This document shows, piece after piece, positions 35,029-45,559 of a stretch of 64,000 nucleotides of DNA (position 1 is its first letter; every line of letters starts with the position of its first letter). The position numbers and the translations under genes were made by a program. This stretch comes from Pseudooceanicola batsensis HTCC2597 (GTDB lineage: Bacteria > Pseudomonadota > Alphaproteobacteria > Rhodobacterales > Rhodobacteraceae): NCBI RefSeq assembly GCF_000152725.1, contig NZ_CH724131.1:1953739-2017738 (forward strand). The letters run 5' to 3'. The notes under the pieces are model-generated. The model made no database searches. It saw nothing but the letters and a program-made list of their open reading frames with translations, and was not told where the DNA came from.

Positions 35029-36405
35029 TCAGCTCTGGGTCAGGATTTCGTCACCTGACGGAGGATCCGGCAGGTCGGTTGAGAGGTCGGGGCCCCGCGG
35101 GCGGGCGCCGCCGCGCGAGAGCCCGAGCATGAGGCAGCCGAGACCGATGTGCAGCCCGATGAACGCCGGCATGCGAAGGAAGGTATCGAAAAACAGCGCC
35201 AGGGGAAGGCACAGAAGCGCCGCAACCAGGATCCAGCGCGAGGCGCCGCGGGTGCCGGACAGAACCGCGGGGAGCGGGAAGGCCAGGAAGGCCAGGCCGG
35301 CGAGCAGGCCGGGCAGCCCGAACCAGATGAGCCAGGCCAGGTATTGCTGGTGGACGTGGTCATGGGGAAAGGCCTCCATCGCGGCGATCTCGCTCCAGCG
35401 GCCGGAGCCGATAAGCGGCGCCTGCGCCCAGGTCTCCGCCCCGATCGCCCAGAAGACCAGCCGGATGTTGATCGAGGTCGCGTCGGCCGGGATCTCGCCC
35501 CCGGCGAGGACCTGCCCCAGCATCCCCACGCTCTTGTAGGCGGCGCAGGGCGCCAGCTGGATCAGGCCGAGGCTGATCAGGATGCCGGCCAGGTACGCCC
35601 CCGCGAAACCACCCGCCGCGCGGGTCCACCGGGGCGGGCGTGCGGTGGCGAAGCCCGCCAGCACGACCAGTCCCGCCACGCCGGTGCCGATCAGAACGCT
35701 GCGCGAGACGGTGTAGAAGAGGACGACCACCACCATGGCCGACACGAGACCCATGGCGATCACCCGGTCCGCCCCCTGCAGGCGCGGCCAGAGCGCGAGA
35801 TAGAGGTAGGTGAAGCACGAAAAGACCAGCGCGGCGTTGAACGAGGTATCCGCGCGCCCCTTGACACGACACCATCCGGCATCGCCGAACAGGGGCGTGA
35901 ACCGTTCCACCGACAAGACCGCGAAGGCCACCGCAAGACCGACGGGGATCCAGACCTTCAGCAGCCGGGCCGTATCGCCGAAAAGAGCGGCCCGCGCCAG
36001 GAGCGTCAGGCCGAAGATGGCGCAGATGATCCAGAAGGTGGGAAAGGCCGCCGGATCCGTGATCGCGGCATCCGCGGGGACGGGATGCACCCACCACGAG
36101 ACCGCCAGGAGCGCGAAGAGACCGAGGAGCAGGCCGGCGGTCAGGGGATCGACCGCCCGGACGGAGAGCGACCGCCAGTGCACCAGCAGGGGCAGCAGCG
36201 CCGCGAGCCAGATCAGCGACAACGCCGTCTGATAGGGCAGGATGCTCAGCGAGATCAGGCCCAGCACGATCATCGCGTCGGTTACCCGTAGCAGCAGCGA
36301 TCGCCGCTCGCCCGCCCCGGCCGCGCCGCCCGGCGGGCGGGCAGAGGCGCGCGGGCCGGATCCGTATCCGATGCCGGCCCTGGTTGCGCTCTGTGCCCTC
36401 GACAT
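35029..36405 (-). CDS. O-antigen ligase/polymerase (Wzy-like) family membrane protein
   Basis: This 458-residue protein has about eleven hydrophobic helices and a large periplasmic loop. It contains '[23 protein letters not shown]' and the Wzy_C-type '[23 protein letters not shown]', in which the His-rich stretch is characteristic of O-antigen ligase-like proteins. The predicted role is transfer or polymerisation of surface glycan in the inner membrane. It sits 18 bp after sdhA and 13 bp before sdhB, so it must share their transcript. The SD is weak and the N-terminus (first 35 residues, Arg/Gly-rich) may start later. Confidence 0.8.
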   Translation of the reverse strand: MSRAQSATRAGIGYGSGPRASARPPGGAAGAGERRSLLLRVTDAMIVLGLISLSILPYQTALSLIWLAALLPLLVHWRSLSVRAVDPLTAGLLLGLFALLAVSWWVHPVPADAAITDPAAFPTFWIICAIFGLTLLARAALFGDTARLLKVWIPVGLAVAFAVLSVERFTPLFGDAGWCRVKGRADTSFNAALVFSCFTYLYLALWPRLQGADRVIAMGLVSAMVVVVLFYTVSRSVLIGTGVAGLVVLAGFATARPPRWTRAAGGFAGAYLAGILISLGLIQLAPCAAYKSVGMLGQVLAGGEIPADATSINIRLVFWAIGAETWAQAPLIGSGRWSEIAAMEAFPHDHVHQQYLAWLIWFGLPGLLAGLAFLAFPLPAVLSGTRGASRWILVAALLCLPLALFFDTFLRMPAFIGLHIGLGCLMLGLSRGGARPRGPDLSTDLPDPPSGDEILTQS

Positions 36406-36423
36406 CGGCGAACCCGGACTCGT

Positions 36424-38229
36424 TCAGAAGGTCCGCGCCTTGGGCGCGATCCGCTTGAGTTCGATGCCGCCCTCGTCCTCGGTTGTCAGCGGGTCGGTGA
36501 TCACCGGACGATAGCTCAGCTCGACCTTGTTGCCGTCGACGCGGGCGATGGTGTGCACGCGCCAGGTCTCGTCGTCGCGCTCGGAGTAATCCTCGTGGGC
36601 ATGGGCGCCGCGCGATTCGTGCCGCGCCTCGGCCCCGACGATCGTGGTCAGCGCGTTCGGCATCAGGTTGGTCAGCTCGAGCGTCTCCATCAGGTCCGAG
36701 TTCCAGATCAGCGAGCGGTCGGTGACCTTCAGGTCGCCCAGCTTGCCGGCGATCTCGGTCATCTTGGTCACGCCGTCCTTGAGCGTCTCGGAGGTCCGGA
36801 ACACCGCCGCGTCGGACTGCATGGTCCGCTGCATCTCGTCCCGCAGATCGGCGGTCGGGATGGAACCGGAGGCGTTGCGCAGACCGTCGAACCGGTCGAA
36901 GGCCTTGTCGACCGAGGCCGTCACGACCTCCGGCACGGCGCTTTCGGGATCCACCACCTTGCCGGCGCGGATGGCCGCCGCACGGCCGAAGACCACCAGG
37001 TCGATCAGCGAATTCGAGCCCAGCCGGTTCGCCCCGTGGACGGACGCGCAGCCCGCCTCGCCCACGGCCATCAGGCCCGGGACCACGGCGTTCGGATCGC
37101 CTTCGCTGGGGTTCAGCACCTCGCCCCAGTAGTTCGTCGGGATGCCGCCCATGTTGTAGTGCACCGTCGGCAGGACCGGGATCGGTTCTTTCGTGACGTC
37201 GACGCCGGCAAAGATCCGGGCGGACTCGGAAATGCCCGGCAGCCGCTCGGCCAGCGCCTCGGCCGGCAGGTGGCTGAGGTTCAGGTGGATGTGGTCGCCG
37301 TGTTCGCCGACGCCGCGGCCTTCGCGGATCTCCATGGTCATGGAACGCGAGACGTAGTCGCGCGGCGCGAGGTCCTTGTACTGGGGCGCGTAACGCTCCA
37401 TGAACCGCTCGCCTTCCGAGTTGGTGAGGTATCCGCCCTCGCCCCGCGCGCCTTCGGTGATCAGGCAGCCCGAGCCGTAGATACCCGTCGGGTGGAACTG
37501 CACGAACTCCATGTCCTGGAGCGGCAGCCCGGCGCGGGCCACCATGCCGCCCCCGTCGCCGGTGCAGGTATGGGCGGAGGTGGCCGAGAAATAGGCCCGG
37601 CCGTAGCCGCCGGTGGCCAGCACGACCATCTTGGAGCGGAAGACATGCATCGTGCCATCGTCCAGCTTCCAGCAGAGAACGCCGGTGCAGACGCCGTCAT
37701 CGCTCATGATCAGGTCGATGGCGAAATATTCGATGTAGAACTCGGCGTTGTTCTTCAGCGACTGGCCATAGAGCGTGTGCAGGATCGCGTGGCCGGTCCG
37801 GTCGGCGGCGGCGCAGGTGCGCTGCACGGCGGGGCCTTCGCCGAATTCCGTGGTGTGCCCGCCGAAGGGCCGCTGATAGATCTTGCCCTCTTCGGTGCGC
37901 GAGAAGGGCACGCCGTAATGTTCCAGCTCGTACACGGCGGCGGGCGCCGAACGGGCAAGGTATTCCATCGCGTCGGTATCGCCCAGCCAGTCCGAGCCCT
38001 TGACGGTGTCATACATGTGCCACTGCCAGTGGTCGGGCCCCATGTTGGACAGCGAGGCGGCGATCCCGCCCTGCGCGGCCACGGTATGCGAGCGGGTCGG
38101 GAAGACCTTGGTCACGCAGGCCGTGCGCAGCCCCTGTTCGGCCATGCCGAGCGTGGCGCGCAGACCCGCGCCCCCAGCCCCGACGACGACCACGTCGTAT
38201 TCATGCGTTTCGTATTCGTAAGCAGCCAT
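36424..38229 (-). CDS. sdhA: Succinate dehydrogenase flavoprotein subunit
   Basis: This 601-residue catalytic subunit oxidises succinate to fumarate. '[18 protein letters not shown]' binds FAD, and '[20 protein letters not shown]' contains the His for covalent FAD. '[25 protein letters not shown]' and '[16 protein letters not shown]' form the active site. The C-terminal '[21 protein letters not shown]' is typical. It follows sdhD by 15 bp. Length is normal. Confidence 0.98.
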   Translation of the reverse strand: MAAYEYETHEYDVVVVGAGGAGLRATLGMAEQGLRTACVTKVFPTRSHTVAAQGGIAASLSNMGPDHWQWHMYDTVKGSDWLGDTDAMEYLARSAPAAVYELEHYGVPFSRTEEGKIYQRPFGGHTTEFGEGPAVQRTCAAADRTGHAILHTLYGQSLKNNAEFYIEYFAIDLIMSDDGVCTGVLCWKLDDGTMHVFRSKMVVLATGGYGRAYFSATSAHTCTGDGGGMVARAGLPLQDMEFVQFHPTGIYGSGCLITEGARGEGGYLTNSEGERFMERYAPQYKDLAPRDYVSRSMTMEIREGRGVGEHGDHIHLNLSHLPAEALAERLPGISESARIFAGVDVTKEPIPVLPTVHYNMGGIPTNYWGEVLNPSEGDPNAVVPGLMAVGEAGCASVHGANRLGSNSLIDLVVFGRAAAIRAGKVVDPESAVPEVVTASVDKAFDRFDGLRNASGSIPTADLRDEMQRTMQSDAAVFRTSETLKDGVTKMTEIAGKLGDLKVTDRSLIWNSDLMETLELTNLMPNALTTIVGAEARHESRGAHAHEDYSERDDETWRVHTIARVDGNKVELSYRPVITDPLTTEDEGGIELKRIAPKARTF

Positions 38230-38244
38230 CGGATACCTCGGGAA

Positions 38245-38616
38245 TTACAGCGCCAGCCGGAGCAGGGAAAAGATGCCGACGCCGGCGATGGCATAGGCCA
38301 GGATGGTCACGCCGATGATCGACAGCCGGCCGGCGAGGCCGTGGATATAGTCCTCGATCGCCATCTGCGCGCCGTTCTTGAAATGGGTCATCCCCACCAG
38401 AAGCGTCAGCGCGGCCACGATCGCCGGATAGGGTCGGGAATAGTGCGCGACGACCTCTTCGTAGGAAGACCCGAGGATCGCGCCGAAGTTCAGCACGAAG
38501 AGCGGGACCAGGATCAGCAGCGCGATCGACGAGATCTGCATCTGCCAGTGATGCGCGGTGCCGGTCTTCGAGGCGCCCATGCCAACGGCGCGCTTGCGGT
38601 CGGTGAGAAAACGCAT
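38245..38616 (-). CDS. sdhD: Succinate dehydrogenase membrane anchor subunit D
   Basis: This 123-residue membrane protein has three helices, starting 'MRFLTDRKRAVGMGASKTGT' and ending 'IFSLLRLAL'. 'HHWQMQISSIALLILVPLFV' is the first helix, and 'LVGMTHFKNGAQMAIEDYIHG' carries the candidate haem His and the quinone-side region. I start it at 38616; upstream frame is antisense-like. It lies 11 bp after sdhC. Confidence 0.93.
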   Translation of the reverse strand: MRFLTDRKRAVGMGASKTGTAHHWQMQISSIALLILVPLFVLNFGAILGSSYEEVVAHYSRPYPAIVAALTLLVGMTHFKNGAQMAIEDYIHGLAGRLSIIGVTILAYAIAGVGIFSLLRLAL

Positions 38617-38627
38617 GCTCAGCCCCT

Positions 38628-39017
38628 TCAGACGATGATGACGGTGAGAAGGGTCAGCACGACCGACCCGCCGATGATGATCCAGCTCATCTTGTCCGAG
38701 CTTTCCATGTCGAGCAGATAACCGTTGTCCCAGATCAGGTGCCGGACGCCGGCCAGCGTGTGATACCACAGGCCGAGGGTCGAGAAGAGCAGGATCAGGT
38801 CGCCGACCCAGCTTGTGATCACGTAGTCGGCGACACGGAAATATTCAGGTCCCGCGGCCGCGGCCATGAACCACCAGGCGATGAGGAAAGCGGCGACGAT
38901 CAACGCATTGCCGGTGATCCGTGTCAGGATGGATGCAACGGAGTTCAGCTGGAAACGGTAATATTGCCCCAGCATGAATGGCGAAAGCGGGCGGTTGCCC
39001 CTGTTCACGTCGGCCAT
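38628..39017 (-). CDS. sdhC: Succinate dehydrogenase cytochrome b556 subunit
   Basis: This 129-residue subunit has three helices, begins 'NRPLSPFMLGQYYRFQLNSV' (a family signature with the quinone-site Ser) and contains 'GLWYHTLAGVRHLIWDNG' with the haem b ligand His. It is the first gene of the sdh operon. About 116 bp upstream lies the tandem GTGATCAC pair. The gene starts 220 bp after the mch stop on the same strand. Confidence 0.95.
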   Translation of the reverse strand: MADVNRGNRPLSPFMLGQYYRFQLNSVASILTRITGNALIVAAFLIAWWFMAAAAGPEYFRVADYVITSWVGDLILLFSTLGLWYHTLAGVRHLIWDNGYLLDMESSDKMSWIIIGGSVVLTLLTVIIV

Positions 39018-39132
39018 GAGGTCCCCTCTCGGTTTTTCCTGCGGCGAGTACTACTGATTTTTACAGGCTTGTCATCAGCCCAACCGGATGCGCGCGCAGA
39101 AAACCCCGGTATCGCAGGCTGCGACGCCCTTC

Positions 39133-39162
39133 GTGATCACATCGGGAAAAAGTGTGATCACA
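39133..39162. promoter_or_regulatory. Tandem GTGATCAC pair upstream of sdhC
   Basis: Two copies of the palindrome GTGATCAC lie at 39133-39140 and 39154-39161, starts exactly 21 bp apart; the distal copy is the extended TGTGATCACA. The proximal edge is 116 bp from the sdhC ATG. The same pair with the same spacing lies upstream of sucC, so a shared TCA-cycle regulator is inferred. Confidence 0.75.
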
Positions 39163-39237
39163 CGCCGCCCGCCTGACGGGAGCTGCGCCGATACCCGACA
39201 GATTCTCTTGGAAAAGCGCGCGGCCCGGCGGCCCCCG

Positions 39238-40269
39238 TCACACCGGTACCAGCGCCCAGTAGTCGAGATCGAGCAGCACCTGCGGCAGGTACTTTCCATC
39301 CTCGCCCCTGAGTTCCCCGACCGAGGCGTCGTTCACCGCCACCAGCCGCAGCCGGAGCGCGCCGACACCGGGCGCACCGGTCTCGGCCTTGTCCAGCACC
39401 TCGGACCACGCCTTGACCGTCTGCCCGGCGAAACAGGGGTTGGCATGGGCGCCGCCGTTCAGGCCCACAACCATCTGCGCATTGGCCAGCCCGTTGAAGG
39501 ACAGCGCCCGCGCGAGCGAGATCACGTGCCCGCCATAGATCAGTCGCTGACCGTCGGGCCGGAAGGTCGCGTCGAAATGCACCTTGGCCGTGTTCTGCCA
39601 CAGCCGGGTCGCCATCATGTGCTCGGCCTCTTCGATGGTGACGCCGTCGACATGGCCGATCACCTCGCCCACCTCGTAGTCGCCGAAGCGATGCGGCTCG
39701 CCCGCCAGGGTGTAGTCGTATCGCGAGAAATCCAGCCCGTCGGGCACCACCAGGTCTTCGGGCGCGACGGCCTTCGCCAGCTCGGGGATCACCGTCTCGG
39801 GCGCCGGCGCCTCGGTGTCGTTCTTGCGCACCATCACCCAGCGGATGTATTCCAGCACCGTCTCGTCCCGCTGGTTCACTCCGCGGGTCCTGAGGTAGAC
39901 CACCCCCGACGTGCCGTTTGAATTCTGCTTGAGCCCCAGCACCTCGGAGGAGGCCCGGAGCGTGTCGCCCGCATGCACGGGCTTCAACCACCGCCCCTCG
40001 GCATAGCCCAGGTTGGCGACCGCGTTCAGCGAGATGTCGGGCACCGACTTGCCCAGCACCAGATGAAAGGTGATCAGATCGTCGAGCGGCGATGCCGGCA
40101 GACCGCAGCCGCGCGCAAACTCGTCCGAGGAATAGAGCGCGTGCCGCATCGGATAGAGCGCCTGGTACAGCGCCCGCTCTCCGCCCGACACGGTGCGCGG
40201 CACGGCGTGGTCGATCACCTGCCCGACCTCGAAATCCTCGAAGAAACGCCCCGGATTGGTCTTGGTCAT
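39238..40269 (-). CDS. mch: Mesaconyl-CoA hydratase (beta-methylmalyl-CoA dehydratase)
   Basis: This 343-residue double hotdog-fold (MaoC-like) enzyme hydrates mesaconyl-CoA to beta-methylmalyl-CoA in the ethylmalonyl-CoA pathway. It starts 'MTKTNPGRFFEDFEVGQVID' and has 'LGYAEGRWLKPVHAGDTL' in the first repeat. The second repeat has 'HFDATFRPDGQRLIYGGHVI', with the His and Asp expected of the hydratase site. The start overlaps the DUF1737 stop by one base (TGATG). Length matches known Mch proteins. It lies in one operon with mcl2. Confidence 0.92.
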   Translation of the reverse strand: MTKTNPGRFFEDFEVGQVIDHAVPRTVSGGERALYQALYPMRHALYSSDEFARGCGLPASPLDDLITFHLVLGKSVPDISLNAVANLGYAEGRWLKPVHAGDTLRASSEVLGLKQNSNGTSGVVYLRTRGVNQRDETVLEYIRWVMVRKNDTEAPAPETVIPELAKAVAPEDLVVPDGLDFSRYDYTLAGEPHRFGDYEVGEVIGHVDGVTIEEAEHMMATRLWQNTAKVHFDATFRPDGQRLIYGGHVISLARALSFNGLANAQMVVGLNGGAHANPCFAGQTVKAWSEVLDKAETGAPGVGALRLRLVAVNDASVGELRGEDGKYLPQVLLDLDYWALVPV

Positions 40270-40472
40270 CACAGATCTCCCAGCTTGATCTCGGGCGCGT
40301 AGGCCCCCTCGACCTCTTTCACCACGGCCTGGCCGCAGCGCATCACCCCCGTGGTCGCATCGTGCGCATAGGTCGGATCGCCATAGAGCGACCACCCCTT
40401 GTCGAGCGCCGCGGTGACCTTGTGGCAAAAGGCCGAAGTGTCGTCGGCCGTGAGGAAACGATAGGCTTTCAT
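40269..40472 (-). CDS. DUF1737 family small protein
   Basis: This 67-residue protein begins 'MKAYRFLTADDTSAFCHKVT' and contains 'ALDKGWSLYGDPTY' and 'MRCGQAVVKE', the DUF1737 pattern. Its function is unknown. It is translationally coupled to mch (TGATG) and 13 bp after nnrU, which places it firmly in the mcl2-nnrU-mch operon. Confidence 0.87.
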   Translation of the reverse strand: MKAYRFLTADDTSAFCHKVTAALDKGWSLYGDPTYAHDATTGVMRCGQAVVKEVEGAYAPEIKLGDL

Positions 40473-40485
40473 GTGCAGTCCTGAT

Positions 40486-41031
40486 TTATCCGAAGGTCGG
40501 GTATCCGAGCCATGTGTGTATCCAGCCGATCACCAGCAGCAACAGGACAGAGATGGCGAAGAACATCCCGTCCTTGGCGATCGAGCCCTTCGCGGGCGGG
40601 GACCAGTCCGGGTCCGACCGGTTGATGACGATCATCTCGACGACGGCCCAGAGACCCAGCCCGCCGAAGAGGACGAACGAGGGGACATCGCCGTTCACCA
40701 GCAGGTGCGCCAGCGTCCAGAGCAGGAAGCCGGTCAGCATGGGGTGCCGCATCCGGTAGAACAGCGCGCCCTTCTTGGGTCCGGGACTGGTCAGGTAGAG
40801 CGCGGCCACCATCATCAGGTTGTTGATACCCACGGTCGCCGGATGGCGCCCCCAGAAGAACGCCCCCTCGGCGGCGCGGTAGCCGAAGATCATCAGCACG
40901 ATCGAGACGACGAGCGCCAGCGCCACCGCCCCCTTGCCCGCAGTGCCCATCCGGGCGCGGGGGCCGGGTGCGACGCGTTTGAAAAGATGGGCCGCCCACC
41001 AGAGCAGCACGCCGAGAACGAGAAGGAGCAT
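40486..41031 (-). CDS. NnrU family membrane protein
   Basis: This 181-residue protein has five or six helices and 'GTAGKGAVALALVVSIVLMIFGYR', 'HPATVGINNLMMVAALYL' and 'MRHPMLTGFLLWTLAHLLVNGD', the NnrU/isoprenylcysteine methyltransferase-like pattern. NnrU was named from denitrification clusters, but no nitrogen-oxide genes are near. In this operon it lies between mcl2 and DUF1737-mch, so its role here is unclear. Confidence 0.88.
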   Translation of the reverse strand: MLLLVLGVLLWWAAHLFKRVAPGPRARMGTAGKGAVALALVVSIVLMIFGYRAAEGAFFWGRHPATVGINNLMMVAALYLTSPGPKKGALFYRMRHPMLTGFLLWTLAHLLVNGDVPSFVLFGGLGLWAVVEMIVINRSDPDWSPPAKGSIAKDGMFFAISVLLLLVIGWIHTWLGYPTFG

Positions 41032-41074
41032 CAGTCACCTGTCTTGAGCATGGAGTCGCCCCACGTTGCCGGGT

Positions 41075-41929
41075 TCATCCCCTCCGCGCAATCGCCTCGG
41101 ATTTGGCCAGCGTCTTTTTGGCCGTCTCGACATGGAGGTTCTCGACGATCTTGCCGTCGACCACCGCGACGCCCTGTCCGGTCCGCTCGATCTCCTCCAG
41201 CGCGGCGATCTGACGCCGGGCCAGCTCGACCTCGGCCTCGGTCGGCGCGAAGGCCCTGTTCGCCCCCTCGACCTGTGCCGGGTGGATCAGCGTCTTGCCG
41301 TCGAAGCCCAGGTCGCGGCCCTGCGCGCATTCTGCGGCCAGCCCCTCTTCGTCCAGGTACTGGTTGTACACGCCGTCGATGCAGACCACCCCATGCGCGC
41401 GCGCCGCCAGCAGCATCTGCTGCAGCGCGAACATCATCGGCAGCCGGTCGTCCCGGCCGCGGCAGTTCAGCTCCTTGGCGAGGTCGTTGGTCCCGGCCAC
41501 GAACCCGGTCACCCTGGGGTGCGCCGCGATTTCCAGCGCGTTCAGAACGCCCAGCGGCGTCTCGATCATGGCCCAGATCGCCGTCTCGCCGCCAAGCAGG
41601 TCGTCCAGCGCCTCGATGTCCTTCGCGGAATCCACCTTGGGCAGAAGAAAGGCATCGGCCCCGGCGTCCCTGAGAGCACGGACATCGTCGGCGCCCCAGT
41701 CGGTGTCCAGCCCGTTGATCCGGATGATCCTGGCCCTCTCGCCGTATCCGCCCTGCTCCAGCGCGGCCTTCAACGTCTCGCGCGCCGCATCCTTGGCATC
41801 CGGCGTCACCGCATCCTCGAGGTCGAAGATGATCGCATCGCAGGCCAACCCCCGCGCCTTGTCCAGCGCACGGTCCTTGGACCCGGGAATATAGAGAACA
41901 GATCGGTAGGGGCGGAAGTCGTCGTCCAT
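41075..41929 (-). CDS. mcl2: (3S)-malyl-CoA thioesterase (CitE-like)
   Basis: This 284-residue CitE-type protein hydrolyses (S)-malyl-CoA to malate and CoA as the final step of the ethylmalonyl-CoA route. It begins 'FRPYRSVLYIPGSKDRALDK', with 'DAIIFDLEDAV' (metal-binding acidic residue), 'IWAMIETPLGVLNALEIA' and 'GFDGKTLIHPAQVEGANRAF'. The short N-terminus and 'DGKIVENLHVETAKKTLAK' tail match Mcl2 rather than the longer lyase Mcl1. It is the first gene of the mcl2-nnrU-DUF1737-mch operon. Confidence 0.87.
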   Translation of the reverse strand: MDDDFRPYRSVLYIPGSKDRALDKARGLACDAIIFDLEDAVTPDAKDAARETLKAALEQGGYGERARIIRINGLDTDWGADDVRALRDAGADAFLLPKVDSAKDIEALDDLLGGETAIWAMIETPLGVLNALEIAAHPRVTGFVAGTNDLAKELNCRGRDDRLPMMFALQQMLLAARAHGVVCIDGVYNQYLDEEGLAAECAQGRDLGFDGKTLIHPAQVEGANRAFAPTEAEVELARRQIAALEEIERTGQGVAVVDGKIVENLHVETAKKTLAKSEAIARRG

Positions 41930-42190
41930 GGGAATCTCCGGGGCTGCGCGGATCGGTTAGCAAGAATCTTGCGCACCAATGGCATTTTCCGAGGGAAAAG
42001 TTCAAGGCCGTCCGCGCCGCGATGCAGAATTCCGTACCGTGGCCGCGGGGGCAAGGACCACCGCGCGCAGCATTAACCACGTCTTCAGACGCCGGCGGCA
42101 GATTGTCCGCACGACCCAGGCCCGGACACGCACCGGACGGAGGCCGCAAGCACGCGGGCCGGCCCCGCGGCAGATAAAAGGTATGAAACA

Positions 42191-42493
42191 ATGCGAAATG
42201 TCGTCACCGGAACGCTTGCCGCGCTCCTTCTGTTCACGATCCCCGCCCACGCCCGCACCAGCTGCGCCCCGCGCGACCTGGTGGTCGAGCGGCTGGCCAG
42301 CACCTATGGCGAAACCCGCCGGTCGATCGGCCTCGGCGCCGGCAACCGGATGGTCGAGGTCTTCGTCTCCTCCGAAACCGGCTCCTGGACGATCACCGCC
42401 ACGCGGCCCGGCGGCATCACCTGCCTCGTCGCCAGCGGAGAGGCGTTCGAAACCTATGCCGAAGCTCTGCCCCTGGACGACACGGATGCGTGA
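42191..42493 (+). CDS. Small exported two-cysteine protein
   Basis: This 100-residue protein has a signal peptide (residues 1-21, 'LLLFTIPAHA') and a mature part with Cys25 and Cys78, 53 residues apart, likely disulfide-linked. It contains 'STYGETRRSIGLG' and 'SETGSWTITATRPGG'. I do not recognise a function. It shares its size, export signal and Cys spacing with the three small proteins between sucC and sucD. The gene is divergent from mcl2. Confidence 0.78.
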   Translation: MRNVVTGTLAALLLFTIPAHARTSCAPRDLVVERLASTYGETRRSIGLGAGNRMVEVFVSSETGSWTITATRPGGITCLVASGEAFETYAEALPLDDTDA

Positions 42494-42675
42494 TCAGAAT
42501 CGAACCTCCCAGCCCCCTCCCCGCGCGAACACCCGGCAGCGGCCCCGCCCCGGCGCCCCTCCCCCCCGGAGGGTGCGGCAGACGCATTATGCTGATTTTC
42601 ATGCCCTTTTCTTAAGGGTGCCGACGCTACGGTCCGACGATCCGGACCCTCCGCACCTGCGCGCACTTGCGCTGA

Positions 42676-43692
<1,017 letters not shown>

Positions 43693-43716
43693 GCCGGACC
43701 ACCGCAGGACAAACCG

Positions 43717-43745
43717 AAGCCGCGGGCCGTCAGTCCCGCGGCTTT
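43717..43745. terminator. Terminator after mdh
   Basis: AAGCCGCGGG (43717-43726) pairs with CCCGCGGCTT (43735-43744) around an 8-nt loop, 25 bp after the mdh stop, followed by TC. It also faces the convergent small gene, so it may work in both directions. Confidence 0.75.
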
Positions 43746-43750
43746 CGCGT

Positions 43751-44089
43751 TCACCGGCCGTGGCCCGAGACCTCGTCCAGCAGCCGCGCGGCGATCATGG
43801 CGCCGCCCGCGATGGCCAGCGAGGTGCCGATCTTTCCGACCAGATTCTCGGGCGCCACCTGTTCCGCGCCGTCCCGCGACAGACGCACCGCCTTGCCCAT
43901 CCGGCCCGAGCGCTTGTCCCGCAGCGGTGAGGGGTTGGGCATGTCGAGCGCACTCGGACGGAACCGCGACAGCAGCGCGCCGACCGCCACCAGACCGGCG
44001 CCGAAGGCCAGCGGCATCCAGCGGTCGCGCCGCGCGACCGGAACGGGACGGCCGGACAGGTGATCGGGAAGCTTCGGAAATAGCGTCAT
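43751..44089 (-). CDS. Small membrane-associated hypothetical protein
   Basis: This 112-residue protein has a hydrophobic segment at about residues 26-43 and a second weaker one near the C-terminus ('TSLAIAGGAMIAARLL'). The middle is basic. AAGGAG lies 10 nt before the ATG at 44089. It lies opposite in direction to mdh and sucC, between them. I do not recognise a family. Confidence 0.6.
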   Translation of the reverse strand: MTLFPKLPDHLSGRPVPVARRDRWMPLAFGAGLVAVGALLSRFRPSALDMPNPSPLRDKRSGRMGKAVRLSRDGAEQVAPENLVGKIGTSLAIAGGAMIAARLLDEVSGHGR

Positions 44090-44225
44090 GGCGTGCAAAC
44101 TCCTTTCGAAAAGCAACCCGCCTGCCGGAAACCGGTTCCCCCACCCCGCCACCGGGCGGTGAATCGCACCGAAGCGCGGCATTTTCCCACTTTACCGCCG
44201 CAGAACCGGCCCTTGCGCGCACCTT

Positions 44226-44255
44226 GTGATCACGCCCCGCAATCGTGTGATCACA
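44226..44255. promoter_or_regulatory. Tandem GTGATCAC pair upstream of sucC
   Basis: GTGATCAC occurs at 44226-44233 and 44247-44254, starts 21 bp apart; the proximal copy is the extended TGTGATCACA. The proximal edge is 112 bp from the sucC ATG. The arrangement is the same as upstream of sdhC. Confidence 0.75.
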
Positions 44256-44365
44256 AACCCCCGCAAATGAGCGGTTTCCCACGGATTCCGGGAGAAAAAG
44301 ATTCATAGCGCGGCCGCACTATGCCACTACCGTGCCCAACGTATCTGAAACGAGGGACGGAATTC

Positions 44366-45559
44366 ATGAACATTCATGAGTATCAGGCGAAGGCGATTCT
44401 TCGCGACTACGGATGCCCGGTCTCCGACGGACGTGCAGTCCTGAAAGCCGAGAACGCCAAGACTGCCGCCGGGGAACTGGACGGCCCCCTCTGGGTCGTG
44501 AAGGCGCAGATCCACGCGGGCGGCCGCGGCAAGGGCTCGTTCAAGGAGGCCGACGCCGGCGAGAAGGGCGGCGTGCGCCTGGCCAAGTCCGTCGAGGAAG
44601 CCGCCGAGGAAGCCAAGAAGATGCTCGGCCGCACCCTCGTGACCCACCAGACCGGTCCGGCCGGCAAGCAGGTGAACCGCATCTATATCGAGGACGGGTC
44701 CGACATCGAGCGCGAACTCTACCTCGCCCTGCTCGTCGACCGCCAGACCTCGGCCGTCTCGATCGTCTGCTCGACCGAGGGCGGCATGGACATCGAGGAG
44801 GTCGCCGCATCGACCCCCGAGAAGATCCTGTCCTTCTCGATCGAGCCCGCCACCGGCTACCAGCCGTTCCACGGCCGGCGCGTCGCCTTTGCCCTCGGCA
44901 TGGAAGGTCCGCAGGTCAAGCAGATGGTCCAGCTTCTTGACAAGCTCTACCGTGCCTTCACCGAGAAGGACATGGAGATGCTCGAGATCAACCCGCTGAT
45001 CGTCATGCCCGACGGCAACCTCAAGGTGCTGGACGCCAAGGTCGGCTTCGACGGCAACGCGCTGTATCGTCACAACGACATCATCGCCCTGCGCGACGAG
45101 ACGGAAGAGGACCCCAAGGAACTCGCCGCGTCCAAGTACGACCTCAACTACATCGCGCTGGATGGCGAGATCGGCTGCATGGTGAACGGCGCGGGCCTCG
45201 CCATGGCGACGATGGACATCATCAAGCTGTATGGGGCGGAGCCTGCCAACTTCCTCGACGTCGGCGGCGGCGCCACGAAGGAGAAGGTGACCGAAGCGTT
45301 CAAGATCATCACGTCCGACAAGAACGTGAAGGGAATCCTGGTGAACATCTTCGGCGGCATCATGCGTTGCGACGTCATCGCCGAGGGCGTGGTCGCCGCG
45401 GTGAAGGAAGTCGGACTGGAGGTCCCGCTGGTCGTCCGGCTGGAAGGCACGAACGTCGAGAAGGGCAAGGAGATCATCAACACCTCCGGCCTGAACGTCA
45501 TCGCGGCCGACAACCTCAGCGACGGTGCCGAGAAGATCGTGAAGGCCGTGAAGGGATGA
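44366..45559 (+). CDS. sucC: Succinyl-CoA ligase (ADP-forming) beta subunit
   Basis: This 397-residue subunit with an ATP-grasp fold begins '[16 protein letters not shown]'. It has '[16 protein letters not shown]' (nucleotide binding), '[20 protein letters not shown]', '[20 protein letters not shown]' and '[17 protein letters not shown]'. With SucD it makes succinate and ATP (or GTP) from succinyl-CoA. I start at 44366 rather than an ATG 15 codons upstream, because the canonical N-terminus begins there. Its stop overlaps the next start (ATGA). Confidence 0.98.
   Translation: MNIHEYQAKAILRDYGCPVSDGRAVLKAENAKTAAGELDGPLWVVKAQIHAGGRGKGSFKEADAGEKGGVRLAKSVEEAAEEAKKMLGRTLVTHQTGPAGKQVNRIYIEDGSDIERELYLALLVDRQTSAVSIVCSTEGGMDIEEVAASTPEKILSFSIEPATGYQPFHGRRVAFALGMEGPQVKQMVQLLDKLYRAFTEKDMEMLEINPLIVMPDGNLKVLDAKVGFDGNALYRHNDIIALRDETEEDPKELAASKYDLNYIALDGEIGCMVNGAGLAMATMDIIKLYGAEPANFLDVGGGATKEKVTEAFKIITSDKNVKGILVNIFGGIMRCDVIAEGVVAAVKEVGLEVPLVVRLEGTNVEKGKEIINTSGLNVIAADNLSDGAEKIVKAVKG

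Noticed and set aside
36497-36504. A further GTGATCAC inside the 3' end of sdhA
   Set aside because: Single copy within coding sequence, with no 21-bp partner. It fits the codons of sdhA and is likely coincidental.
39153-39162. TGTGATCACA as a CRP/FNR-type box
   Set aside because: CRP sites need about 6 bp between TGTGA and TCACA; here the halves abut, so a different regulator is more likely.
41075-41929. Malyl-CoA/beta-methylmalyl-CoA lyase Mcl1
   Set aside because: The protein is shorter and its N-terminal and C-terminal segments match the thioesterase Mcl2 as I remember it.
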